Positions 1 to 6,470 are shown, numbered from the stretch's first letter. The stretch is DNA of 6,813 nt from JBBFMJ01 sp037441225 (GCA_037441225.1 JBBISU010000131.1:1-6813); one strand, 5' to 3'. Numbers and translations: made by a program. The notes: generated by a model not told the origin, from the sequence alone.

Positions 1-17
1 TTTATATTTATCTTATT

Positions 18-35
18 TTCGCAACCGCGAAGGTT
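18..35. other. Nested hairpin sequence just after the last gene
   Basis: TTCGC (18-22) and GCGAA (27-31) form a perfect 5-bp stem around AACC. AACC (23-26) can instead pair with GGTT (32-35) around GCGAA. The two folds exclude each other. The site overlaps the stop codon of the gene at 34-567. No run of U follows on the minus strand, so it is not a standard intrinsic terminator. Confidence 0.35.
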
Positions 36-567
36 ATGGATTAAAAGTACTATTTTTAGGGAAAAAATCTGAATAAGGGGGCTTGCCAAAAACCCTTGTT
101 TTTACTTTTTTCCCCTCAAAATAGCACTCCCAGCTTCTATCAGTCCCCAAGCCAGAGATATCTGAAAGCCAGAAAGCACAAAAACCAGTTTTGCTTTCCA
201 TTTCAACTTCAAATTCATTCTTTTCTTTTAATTTTTGCTTGGTTATTCTCAAAAAATAAATATCTTGCTTGTCCCATTTAAAAAATATTTCACCATTTAA
301 CTTTAAAATCCCCTTATCTTTTCCCCATAACCAGAACCTTAATTCACTTTTTTGATTTAAAGGAAAGGATTTCTTAAAAATTATCTTTTCTTCTTTCATT
401 GATGGGATTTTTCCTTCCCTTCCAATTATGTATCCATAAGGAGAAGGCGAAAATAACCTTTTATAATGAAATGAATGGACTTTTTCTATAAAAGCAAAAA
501 TTAAAAATAAAATTAAGCCATATTTTATTAAATCAATAGGTTGAAATTGTGCCTTTTCTTTTTGCAT
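34..567 (-). CDS. Unrecognised membrane-anchored protein, possible beta-sandwich outer domain
   Basis: I do not recognise this 177-residue protein. It has a short charged N-terminus, one hydrophobic segment (about residues 13-28) and a hydrophilic remainder, so it looks like a single-pass or signal-anchored protein; positive charges on both sides leave the topology ambiguous. The remainder appears beta-rich. Its order of motifs resembles galactose-binding/GH2 N-terminal jelly-roll domains: LKLNGEIFF (88-96), then NEFEVEME (117-124), then GTDRSWECYF (141-150), where such domains often carry 'NG', 'G-N' and 'sD-sW' elements. This resemblance is inferred by eye and is weak. The gene is last in the visible operon and overlaps the ABC permease by 35 bp, which suggests it is an accessory part of that exporter. 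No clear Shine-Dalgarno precedes the ATG. No later Met occurs before residue 57, and starting there would delete the hydrophobic segment, so the first ATG was kept. Confidence 0.7.
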   Translation of the reverse strand: MQKEKAQFQPIDLIKYGLILFLIFAFIEKVHSFHYKRLFSPSPYGYIIGREGKIPSMKEEKIIFKKSFPLNQKSELRFWLWGKDKGILKLNGEIFFKWDKQDIYFLRITKQKLKEKNEFEVEMESKTGFCAFWLSDISGLGTDRSWECYFEGKKVKTRVFGKPPYSDFFPKNSTFNP

Positions 568-1327
568 AATTGAAGGACTTTGAAAATATGTACAAACTTA
601 AAGTATAAAAAATAAATATAAAAATTAAAAAATAAGCAATAGATAAATAAATTGAAAAGGGAGTTCCAATTTTGAAAAAAGAAGCCCTGAACAAAATCAA
701 ACCTTCTGCCATTGGAGTGAGATAAGCAATCTTTTGAATGAATTTAGGAAAAATTGAAAGGGGAAAAAAGACACCACCTAAAAAGGCAGAAACCATAGTA
801 AAGAAATGGGAAAAGGGTTCACCCTTTCTATAAATTAAAACAAAGGAAGAAGAAAGATTTCCAATGGCAGAAAAAGAGATAGAAGAAAAAAGCAATGAAA
901 TAAAAAACAAAAGAGGGTTAAAGGAACTTAAAGGGAAGGAAAATAATATATTTGAAAAAATTATAATTAATGTTATTCTAAAAAAGGAATTTAAAAAATC
1001 ATATATTAAGCCAGATATAAGAAAAACATAGGGTTTCCTTAAATTATTTAATAAAAATTCAAGGTTACCCATAAGCATATGTTCTCTTGTTCTAATTGAA
1101 TTTCCATAGAGTATTGAAGTCAATAATGATTGAAGTGAAATTCCTGATAAGACAAAAGGAAAATAACCATTTGTTGAACTAAATTGATTTTGTGGGATAA
1201 TTTTTGATAAGAAAAACCACAAAAGTAAATTAAAAAGCCAGGCAAAACTTTGAAAGAAAAAATTAAATCTATATGTAAGAGACAAAAAGAAGTCCTTTTT
1301 TAAAATTTCAAGAATCTGTCTTATCAT
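533..1327 (-). CDS. ABC-2 type transporter permease
   Basis: This 264-residue integral membrane protein is the likely membrane half of an exporter paired with the ATPase encoded just upstream. It has about six hydrophobic segments, near residues 22-42, 54-74, 98-130 (a long or double segment), 137-162, 174-194 and 226-248. Two features point to the ABC-2 family. After the second segment there is an amphipathic stretch REHMLMGNLEFLL (81-93), like the RE...GtlE.LL coupling region. In the fifth segment there is GGVFFPLSIFP (184-194), followed by LTPMAEGLILFR (203-214), the usual family signature. The ATG overlaps the ATPase stop as ATGA, indicating translational coupling; a GAGGAAG sequence lies about 10 nt upstream, a loose ribosome binding site. 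ABC-2 members export polysaccharides, lipids, drugs or ions, and nothing here fixes the substrate. A CcmB-like haem exporter was considered and is less likely. Confidence 0.87.
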   Translation of the reverse strand: MIRQILEILKKDFFLSLTYRFNFFFQSFAWLFNLLLWFFLSKIIPQNQFSSTNGYFPFVLSGISLQSLLTSILYGNSIRTREHMLMGNLEFLLNNLRKPYVFLISGLIYDFLNSFFRITLIIIFSNILFSFPLSSFNPLLFFISLLFSSISFSAIGNLSSSFVLIYRKGEPFSHFFTMVSAFLGGVFFPLSIFPKFIQKIAYLTPMAEGLILFRASFFKIGTPFSIYLSIAYFLIFIFIFYTLSLYIFSKSFNYAKRKGTISTY

Positions 1328-1941
1328 AATTTAATTTCTTCCTCATAAAAGTCATCTAATTCTTCTTTTTTTGGAGAAGCTATTAGAAAGGTTTTGTCTT
1401 TTAAATTTAAAATTGCTTCTTTTAAAAGGAGAAGCCCTTCTGTATCTAAACTTTTTTGTGGCTCATCTAACAAAAAAATTTCTGGATTTGCAGAAAAAGC
1501 CCGCACAAGAGCAACCCTTTGCTTTTCACCTGAAGATAATACAGAAAAGGGCTTTTTTAGTAAATTTTTTAAATTAAAATGCTCAATATAAAAATCCAAC
1601 CTTTCCTCATTAAAATTTTCCAATATTTTTAAATAAAATTTTAAATTCTTTTCAACAGATAAAGGGAAATAAAAAGATCTTTCTTCAGGGCTTACATAAA
1701 AAACCCTTCCTTTTATTTCCTTTTCTTCTTCTGGTATCTTATAACCTAAAATCTTTATTTCTCCTTCATCAGCATATAAGAAACAGGATAAAATTTTTAA
1801 AAGAGTTGTTTTCCCAGAACCATTTTTTCCATAAATCAAAACTTTTTTTGAAAATTCTACATCAAAAGACAAGCCATTAAAAATCAAATAATTTTTAAAA
1901 TTTTTCTTTAAATTTAAAACTTCAATTGCTTTTTGATTCAC
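1324..1941 (-). CDS. ABC transporter ATP-binding protein (ABC-2 exporter type), H-loop His replaced
   Basis: This is the ATPase subunit that should energise the permease encoded next to it. The 205-residue protein is a minimal nucleotide-binding domain. Walker A is GKNGSGKTT (38-46), the signature is LSSGEKQR (135-142), Walker B is IFLLDEP (155-161) and the D-loop SLD follows (164-166). The Q-loop region reads SPEERSFYFPLS (84-95), with Glu in place of Gln, as in many ABC-2 ATPases with a PEERgly-type motif. The H-loop is abnormal: where a catalytic His is expected (usually S/T-H) the sequence is LIASPKKEEL (187-195 region), with Pro190 at the His position. The C-terminus ends soon afterwards, so no regulatory extension is present. 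The start codon is GTG; GGA lies 6 nt upstream. A 30-bp gap separates the gene from the phosphorylase before it, and its stop overlaps the permease start by 4 nt. Confidence 0.9.
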   Translation of the reverse strand: MNQKAIEVLNLKKNFKNYLIFNGLSFDVEFSKKVLIYGKNGSGKTTLLKILSCFLYADEGEIKILGYKIPEEEKEIKGRVFYVSPEERSFYFPLSVEKNLKFYLKILENFNEERLDFYIEHFNLKNLLKKPFSVLSSGEKQRVALVRAFSANPEIFLLDEPQKSLDTEGLLLLKEAILNLKDKTFLIASPKKEELDDFYEEEIKL

Positions 1942-1971
1942 TTTTTATCCATAAATTTTAATGTCTTTAAA

Positions 1972-2835
1972 TTACAATCCATTTCTTTTTCTAAAATCCC
2001 TCAAAATTGGTTCCAATTTTTTCAATGTCTCATCAGGGACATATTTTAAATTTGTCACAACAGCTGTATCAAGTGCTTTCTGACAACTACATTTTGCCTC
2101 ATCGCCTATAATTTTAAGGGCTTCTTTAATTATATCTTGAGACATCCTTACATTTTCTGCAATAACTTTTAAAACATCCAATCCAGTAACTTCTCCCTTT
2201 TCTGCATACCAGCAATCATAATCAGTAACCATTGCCATTGTAGAGTAGCAAATCTCTGCTTCCCTTGAAAGCTTTGCTTCTTGCACATTTGTCATACCAA
2301 TTACATCAATCCCAAAACTTCTGTAAAGTTTTGATTCTGCAAGGGTTGAAAAGAGAGGTCCTTCCATACAAATATAAGTACCCCCTTTATGAACAACTGC
2401 ATTTACCTTTTTGCATGCCTCTTCCAAAAAACCCATAAGCTCAGGACAGATAGGATGAGAAAAAGAAGTATGTGCTACAATACCATCACCAAAAAAAGTT
2501 GATTTTCTTTGTTTTGTCCAATCAATAAACTGATCTGGCAAAACAATTTCTTTTGGCTTTAATTCTTCTTTCAAGCTCCCAACGGCAGAAACAGAGATTA
2601 TCCTTTTTACTCCCAAAAGTTTCATTCCATAAATATTTGCTCTAAAATTTATCTCTGTTGGCAAAATTGTATGGTTTTTACCATGCCTTGGCAAAAAAAC
2701 AACTTCTTTCCCTTCCAGTTCACCAATTATAAAATTATCAGAAGGATCTCCAAAAGGCGTTTTAATTTTTTCTTCTTTTATTATTTTTAAAGCAGCCATT
2801 TTGTATAAGCCAGAACCACCAATTATTCCAATCAT
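1972..2835 (-). CDS. mtnP: 5'-methylthioadenosine phosphorylase (PNP/MTAP family)
   Basis: The enzyme cleaves 5'-methylthioadenosine with phosphate to adenine and 5-methylthioribose-1-phosphate, recycling the by-product of polyamine and related SAM-dependent syntheses. The 287-residue length is usual for the family. Visible motifs are the phosphate loop GGSGLY (6-11), PRHGKNH (49-55), PTEINFRANIYG (59-70), CMEGPLFST (156-164), MTNVQEAKLSREAEICY (181-197) and TDYDCW (204-209). The two aspartates in TDYDCW (Asp205, Asp207) favour 6-aminopurines, and purine nucleoside phosphorylases for 6-oxopurines usually have Asn there. This supports MTAP over a guanosine/inosine PNP. A Cys-Ser-Cys motif (249-251) matches the CXC element described in thermophilic MTAP/PNP enzymes. 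The start overlaps the preceding stop as ATGA and has a strong AGGAGG. Its place in a lipid A operon has no obvious metabolic reason. Confidence 0.92.
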   Translation of the reverse strand: MIGIIGGSGLYKMAALKIIKEEKIKTPFGDPSDNFIIGELEGKEVVFLPRHGKNHTILPTEINFRANIYGMKLLGVKRIISVSAVGSLKEELKPKEIVLPDQFIDWTKQRKSTFFGDGIVAHTSFSHPICPELMGFLEEACKKVNAVVHKGGTYICMEGPLFSTLAESKLYRSFGIDVIGMTNVQEAKLSREAEICYSTMAMVTDYDCWYAEKGEVTGLDVLKVIAENVRMSQDIIKEALKIIGDEAKCSCQKALDTAVVTNLKYVPDETLKKLEPILRDFRKRNGL

Positions 2836-3746
2836 ATTGCCTCCTGTATTTTTTTTGCAACTCTTAAAGCAGAAACTGCCTTTTCCCCATCTACAAGTGG
2901 TTTTTTATCTTGCTTAATTGCTTTTATAAAATCAACAATTTCAGCCCTCAAAGGTTCTTGCTGGTTTATATCAATTTTTATTTCTTCTACAGTTTTTTCC
3001 CGATTTTTTTCAACTAATTCATATGCCTTTATTGTTTTTTCAGCATAATCCACAGAAAAATATCTTTTTTCTTCAAAGATTCTTAACTTTCTTACTCTTT
3101 CTTGACTTATCCTTGAAGAAGTAATTGATGCAACCTTTTTTGCTTCAAACTCTAATCTTGCATTGCAAATATCTATTCTATCTGATAAAACTGGAATTCC
3201 AACTGCCTTTATTTCAACTAATTTTAAATTAAAAATATCCATAACAATTTGAATATCATGGATCATTAGATCAAATATAACATCTACATCTAAACTCCTT
3301 GGAGTAAATACGGCAAGTCTTTCAATTGTTATATACTTTGGACTTTTTAAATTTTTCAAAACTGCTTTCACAACAGGATTATGCCTTTCTATGTGCCCAA
3401 CAGCAAGCTTTAATCCTTTATCCTCAAAGGTCTTTACAATCTCCTCTCCATCTACTATGTTTGATGAAAGGGGCTTTTCTACAAGGCAATGTATTCCTCT
3501 TTCTGCACATCTTAATGCCACTTCTTTGTGATAAATAGTTGGAACTGCAATAATTGCTGCCTCAATTTTTTTTAGCAATTCTTCTTCTTCTTTAAAAAAT
3601 TGAATATCATACTTTTTTGAAACTTCTTCTGCTCTTTTTATGTTTTTATCAAAGATCCCAACAAATTCAATTTCCTTTAAACTTGATAAAACCCTTGCAT
3701 GGTGAAAACCAAAAGTGCCAGCCCCAATCAATCCAATTTTAATCAT
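2832..3746 (-). CDS. Gfo/Idh/MocA family dehydrogenase, GnnA-like
   Basis: This is a 304-residue NAD(P)-dependent sugar-type oxidoreductase. The N-terminal Rossmann fold carries GLIGAGTFGFHHARVL (5-20), and the family motif EKP is at 90-92 (LVEKPLSSN). VGHIERHNP (117-125) resembles the GHIERFNP stretch typical of the lpxA-linked group. DLMIHDIQI (159-167) supplies the conserved Asp and His of the substrate site (Asp159, His163, Asp164). It overlaps lpxA by 4 nt. In Acidithiobacillus and Leptospira, a member of this family next to lpxA, GnnA, oxidises the 3-OH of UDP-GlcNAc; GnnB then aminates it and LpxA makes an amide-linked lipid A. I infer the same role here from context and motifs. GnnB is not in the window, so the substrate is unproven. 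A different nucleotide-sugar dehydrogenase (WbpB-like) is the main alternative. The gene symbol is left blank for that reason. Confidence 0.85.
   Translation of the reverse strand: MIKIGLIGAGTFGFHHARVLSSLKEIEFVGIFDKNIKRAEEVSKKYDIQFFKEEEELLKKIEAAIIAVPTIYHKEVALRCAERGIHCLVEKPLSSNIVDGEEIVKTFEDKGLKLAVGHIERHNPVVKAVLKNLKSPKYITIERLAVFTPRSLDVDVIFDLMIHDIQIVMDIFNLKLVEIKAVGIPVLSDRIDICNARLEFEAKKVASITSSRISQERVRKLRIFEEKRYFSVDYAEKTIKAYELVEKNREKTVEEIKIDINQQEPLRAEIVDFIKAIKQDKKPLVDGEKAVSALRVAKKIQEAI
2840..2845 (-). promoter_or_regulatory. Ribosome binding site of the MTA phosphorylase gene
   Basis: AGGAGG followed by CAAT precedes the ATG. It lies within the end of the GnnA-like gene and supports the ATGA-overlapping start. 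Confidence 0.85.
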
Positions 3747-4522
3747 CTTCCAATAACCCCTCTCTTTGAATTTTTAATAAACTCTAAAAAATATTCAATA
3801 TCTTCATCCTTTTCCATTTCTTCTTCTGCTTTTTTTATTGCTTCTGACAAAATCAATTTGCTTTGAAACAAAATTCTAAACAATTTTTTCAATTTTTCAA
3901 TTCTTTCATCTGAAAAGCCAATTCTCTTTAATCCAATTACATTTATTCCATAATTTTTTGCAGGTCTGGAACCGACTGTCCTACAAAAGGGTAAAACATC
4001 TTGAGTTGCAACAGTAAAGCCACCAAGAAAAGCATATTTCCCTACTTTACAAAACTGATGAACAGCAGAAAAAGCACCTATTGTTGAAAAATCCTCTACT
4101 TCCACATGACCTGCCAGGGTCCCACAATTTGCAAAAATTATATTGTTTCCAACTTGACAATCATGGGCAATGTGGGAATAAGCCATTAAAAAGTTTTTGT
4201 TCCCAATCCTTGTTATTCCCCCACCTTTTTTAGTCCCTCTGTGGATTGTGCAATATTCCCTTATAATATTTTCATCACCTATCTCTAAAAATGTTTCTTC
4301 TTGTTTATAACTAATGTCTTGTGGTGGAAAACCAATGTGAGAGGGACCATAAATTTTGTTATTTTTCCCAATCTTTGTTAATTTTTCAATTTGGACAAAA
4401 GAATAAAGGATAGTTCCTTCTTCTATCTCTACATTTTCACCAACTATACAATATGGTCCAATTTCAACATTTTCTCCAATTTTTGCACTTTTTGATACTA
4501 TTGCTGTTTTATGAATTTTCAT
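3743..4522 (-). CDS. lpxA: Acyl-ACP:UDP-N-acetylglucosamine O-acyltransferase LpxA
   Basis: LpxA carries out the first acylation of lipid A synthesis in the cytoplasm, transferring a 3-hydroxyacyl chain from ACP to position 3 of UDP-GlcNAc (or its 3-amino analogue). The 259 residues match the family length (E. coli 262). Hexapeptide repeats of a left-handed beta-helix run from about residue 5 to 180, followed by a helical C-terminal domain. Recognisable stretches are REYCTIHRGT (88-97), AYSHIAHDC (114-122), TLAGHV (135-140), AVHQFC (153-158) and NVIGLKRIGFS (194-204). By alignment with the E. coli protein, the catalytic His125 is His120 here and His122 is His117. The chain-length 'ruler' Gly173 aligns with Gly168, which argues against a bulky residue that would limit the acyl chain. 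The gene overlaps both neighbours by 4 nt. Its AAGGA lies directly against the ATG, so translation probably depends on coupling from fabZ. Confidence 0.96.
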   Translation of the reverse strand: MKIHKTAIVSKSAKIGENVEIGPYCIVGENVEIEEGTILYSFVQIEKLTKIGKNNKIYGPSHIGFPPQDISYKQEETFLEIGDENIIREYCTIHRGTKKGGGITRIGNKNFLMAYSHIAHDCQVGNNIIFANCGTLAGHVEVEDFSTIGAFSAVHQFCKVGKYAFLGGFTVATQDVLPFCRTVGSRPAKNYGINVIGLKRIGFSDERIEKLKKLFRILFQSKLILSEAIKKAEEEMEKDEDIEYFLEFIKNSKRGVIGR

Positions 4523-4947
4523 TCCTTATCAACCATTACAGATAAAAGTTCTGCTTCTGCACATAGCTGCCCATCAACCCTTGCTTCTCCCCACAATTTG
4601 CATGTATTTGATCTCTTATGCAAAACTTTTAAATCAAAGATTATTTGATCCCCAGGTATGATTGGCTTTCTAAATCTTGCTTTATCAATCCCCATAAAAT
4701 AAACAAGCTTTTGCTCCTTATTTGGAACATCCTTTAAAAGAAGGCATCCTCCAACCTGTGCCATTGCTTCAATTATTAAGACACCTGGCATAATTGGTTT
4801 TGATGGGAAATGTCCCTGAAAAAAGGGCTCATTTATTGTTACATTTTTCAAACCCTTTACATAGTCCTCTCCCACTTCTAATATTCTATCTACCAGCAAA
4901 AAAGGATATCTGTGGGGAAGGGCTTTCAATATATCATCTATCTTCAT
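4519..4947 (-). CDS. fabZ: 3-hydroxyacyl-[ACP] dehydratase FabZ
   Basis: FabZ dehydrates (3R)-hydroxyacyl-ACP to trans-2-enoyl-ACP in fatty acid elongation. It competes with LpxA and LpxD for the same hydroxyacyl-ACP pool, so its place between them is a common arrangement. The 142-residue hotdog-fold protein begins with ILKALPHRYPFLLVDRI (6-22). It carries the active-site block FFQGHFPSKPIMPGV (42-56), with catalytic His46 and Glu60 in IIEAMAQVGG (58-67). MGIDKARFRKPIIPGDQ (85-101) is the second family block. It is a standalone enzyme, not fused to LpxC as in some Bacteroidetes. Its ATG lies inside the end of lpxD (14-bp overlap) and is preceded by a strong AGGAGG, so it is independently well translated as well as coupled. 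The stop overlaps lpxA as ATGA. Confidence 0.97.
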   Translation of the reverse strand: MKIDDILKALPHRYPFLLVDRILEVGEDYVKGLKNVTINEPFFQGHFPSKPIMPGVLIIEAMAQVGGCLLLKDVPNKEQKLVYFMGIDKARFRKPIIPGDQIIFDLKVLHKRSNTCKLWGEARVDGQLCAEAELLSVMVDKE

Positions 4948-5920
4948 CTTTTCCTCCTCTTGATAATTTATTTATTAAAGCTTCTCTTTTTAACCATAAT
5001 TTGTGCGGAATAGATGGAAAACCAGAGACCTGCATCCCATCAGGGACATCTTTTGTAACACCACATTTTGCAGAAACCTTTACATTTTTCCCTATTTTTA
5101 TATGACCTACCGCACCTGATTGTCCTCCAAACATAGTGCCATCACCTATCTCTGTTGAGCCAGCAATCCCAACCTGTCCAGTTAAAATACAATTTTTCCC
5201 TATTATAACATTATGTCCAATTTGAACCAGATTATCAATTTTTGTCCCTTTTCCAATTATAGTTGGAGATAAAGTGCCACAATCAATTGTTGTATTTGCT
5301 CCAATTTCAACATCATCTTCAATCAATACGCCCCCAACTTGGGGTATTTTGTGATATTTTCCTTCATAAAAAGCAAAACCAAAACCATCAGAACCAATTA
5401 CTGCACCTGCTTGTATTATTACATTACTCCCTATCTTTACCCTTGGATAAATTGAAACATTTGGATAAATTATACAATTTTTACCAATTTCAATATGTCC
5501 CATTAAAACAACTCCGGAATATACTTTTGTTCCCTTTTTTATCTTACAATAGGGTCCAATAAAAACATTTTTATCTATAAAAACTTTCTCATCTATTTCT
5601 GATTTATTTGAAATAAAAGTATCAGGCAGAAAATCTGTTTCAAGGTTTAAAGGAGGGTAAAACAATGGAATGATTACTGATAAGGCAAAATAAGGGTCTT
5701 TATGTTTAATTAAAAACTTCCCTTCAATTTTTACATTTTCAAAGGTTAGGACTGCCTTTGCCCTAGAACTTTCTGATTCTTTTAAATATTTTAAATTTGT
5801 AAGAAATGATAAATCCTTCTCTTTTGCTTCCTTTAATGTTTTTAAACTTTTAACTTCAAATGAAGGATCCCCTTCTAAGTTTCCACCTATCTTTTCTGCT
5901 ATTTCTTTTAAATTAAACAT
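4934..5920 (-). CDS. lpxD: UDP-3-O-(3-hydroxyacyl)glucosamine N-acyltransferase LpxD
   Basis: LpxD adds the second 3-hydroxyacyl chain, at N2, after LpxC deacetylation of the LpxA product. The 328 residues are close to the usual 340. An N-terminal uridine-binding domain (about 1-100, with LKEAKEKDLSFLTN at 29-42) precedes a left-handed beta-helix of hexapeptide repeats (about 105-290) and a short C-terminal helix. Diagnostic stretches are GSDGFGFAF (176-184) followed by KIPQVGGVLI (191-200), IGANTTIDCGTL (206-217) and DNLVQIGHNVIIG (229-241), which holds the catalytic His236 (E. coli His239). SGFPSIPHKLWLK (299-311) closes the fold; GAVGHIKIG (269-277) carries a second conserved His272. The ATG directly follows the ompH stop (TAAATG), with AAAGGA 4 nt upstream. 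This ompH-lpxD-fabZ-lpxA order is the classical envelope cluster. Nothing appears truncated. Confidence 0.97.
   Translation of the reverse strand: MFNLKEIAEKIGGNLEGDPSFEVKSLKTLKEAKEKDLSFLTNLKYLKESESSRAKAVLTFENVKIEGKFLIKHKDPYFALSVIIPLFYPPLNLETDFLPDTFISNKSEIDEKVFIDKNVFIGPYCKIKKGTKVYSGVVLMGHIEIGKNCIIYPNVSIYPRVKIGSNVIIQAGAVIGSDGFGFAFYEGKYHKIPQVGGVLIEDDVEIGANTTIDCGTLSPTIIGKGTKIDNLVQIGHNVIIGKNCILTGQVGIAGSTEIGDGTMFGGQSGAVGHIKIGKNVKVSAKCGVTKDVPDGMQVSGFPSIPHKLWLKREALINKLSRGGKDEDR
4953..4958 (-). promoter_or_regulatory. Ribosome binding site of fabZ, inside lpxD
   Basis: AGGAGG lies 5 nt (AAAAG) before the fabZ ATG and is embedded in the last codons of lpxD. A full-consensus site here means that fabZ can be translated strongly despite its 14-bp overlap with lpxD. 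Confidence 0.85.
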
Positions 5921-6439
5921 TTATTCCTTTGGCAGATTTACCTGTGTATTAAACCTTAAAAGAACTTCATCTGTTATATCAACAGCATCAGCGGCAAAAA
6001 CAAGTCCACTATTAAATTTATTAAAAATTAAAGCAAAATTTTTTTCTTTTCCTATCTGATTTATTATAGGAAAGATTTTATTTTCAATTTTCTTTAATTC
6101 TTCTTCTTGCATATCCTTTATCTCTCTTTCAGTATCATCTTTAAATCTTTTATAAGCAATTTGCTTGTCTTCATATTCTTTTTGCTTTGCTTTAAGTTTA
6201 TCCTCAGAGAGTGTAAACCTTTGTTCCAAGAGTTGTTTTTCCAAAACTGAAAGCTCTTCTTCAAATTTTTTTGCTTCTTCTACCTTTTTATCTCTGAACT
6301 TCTTTATCTTTGCAAATGCCTCTTTTCCTGATGCAGATTCCATAAAAATCCTATCTACATCTATAACTGCCACCTTAGTTGGCATCTCTTGAGCAATTAA
6401 ATTAAATGATAAAATTAAAAAAAGTAATAAAAATCTCAT
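5921..6439 (-). CDS. skp: OmpH/Skp family periplasmic chaperone
   Basis: Skp/OmpH is a trimeric periplasmic holdase that keeps outer-membrane proteins soluble on their way to the BAM complex. The 172-residue product starts with a signal peptide (MRFLLLFLILSFNLIA, probable cleavage after Ala16). It continues with the family opening KVAVIDVDRIFMES (22-35). The middle (about 40-122) is highly charged and Lys/Glu-rich, as expected for the long coiled-coil tentacles. The C-terminal strand segment IGKEKNFALIFNKFNSGLVFA (129-149, read in two halves) and the DITDEVLLRFN ending (154-164) return to the trimer base and are typical of the family. The gene is first in the visible operon, with a strong GGGAGG 5 nt before the ATG and a promoter-like site just upstream. 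The bamA gene often found before ompH is not in the window. Confidence is high on family and topology. Confidence 0.94.
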   Translation of the reverse strand: MRFLLLFLILSFNLIAQEMPTKVAVIDVDRIFMESASGKEAFAKIKKFRDKKVEEAKKFEEELSVLEKQLLEQRFTLSEDKLKAKQKEYEDKQIAYKRFKDDTEREIKDMQEEELKKIENKIFPIINQIGKEKNFALIFNKFNSGLVFAADAVDITDEVLLRFNTQVNLPKE

Positions 6440-6444
6440 CTAAA

Positions 6445-6450
6445 CCTCCC
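6445..6450 (-). promoter_or_regulatory. Ribosome binding site of ompH/skp
   Basis: The minus strand reads GGGAGG, then TTTAG, then the ATG of ompH. The 5-nt spacing and the strong match to the Shine-Dalgarno consensus fix this start and mark the first well-translated gene of the cluster. Confidence 0.85.
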
Positions 6451-6470
6451 TTTTTAGATTTGAATTTATA

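Noticed and set aside
18..35. Intrinsic terminator after the last gene
   Set aside because: The stem is only 5 bp and is followed on the minus strand by A-rich sequence, with no U-run.
533..1941. Assignment of the ABC pair as CcmA/CcmB haem exporter
   Set aside because: The permease carries ABC-2 signatures (RE..GNLEFLL and GGVFFPLSIFP...TPM) and the ATPase has the PEERSFY motif of ABC-2 ATPases. No other cytochrome c maturation gene is present.
1972..2835. Purine nucleoside phosphorylase for inosine/guanosine
   Set aside because: The purine site has the aspartates of TDYDCW typical of adenine-specific MTAP, not the Asn of 6-oxopurine enzymes.
4794..5105. A 103-codon open frame on the plus strand
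   Set aside because: It lies wholly opposite fabZ and lpxD, which are clear family members, and its translation has no recognisable domain.
5263..5562. A 99-codon open frame on the plus strand opposite lpxD
   Set aside because: It is a shadow of the hexapeptide-repeat coding region: low-complexity Leu/Gln/His-rich product, no credible context.
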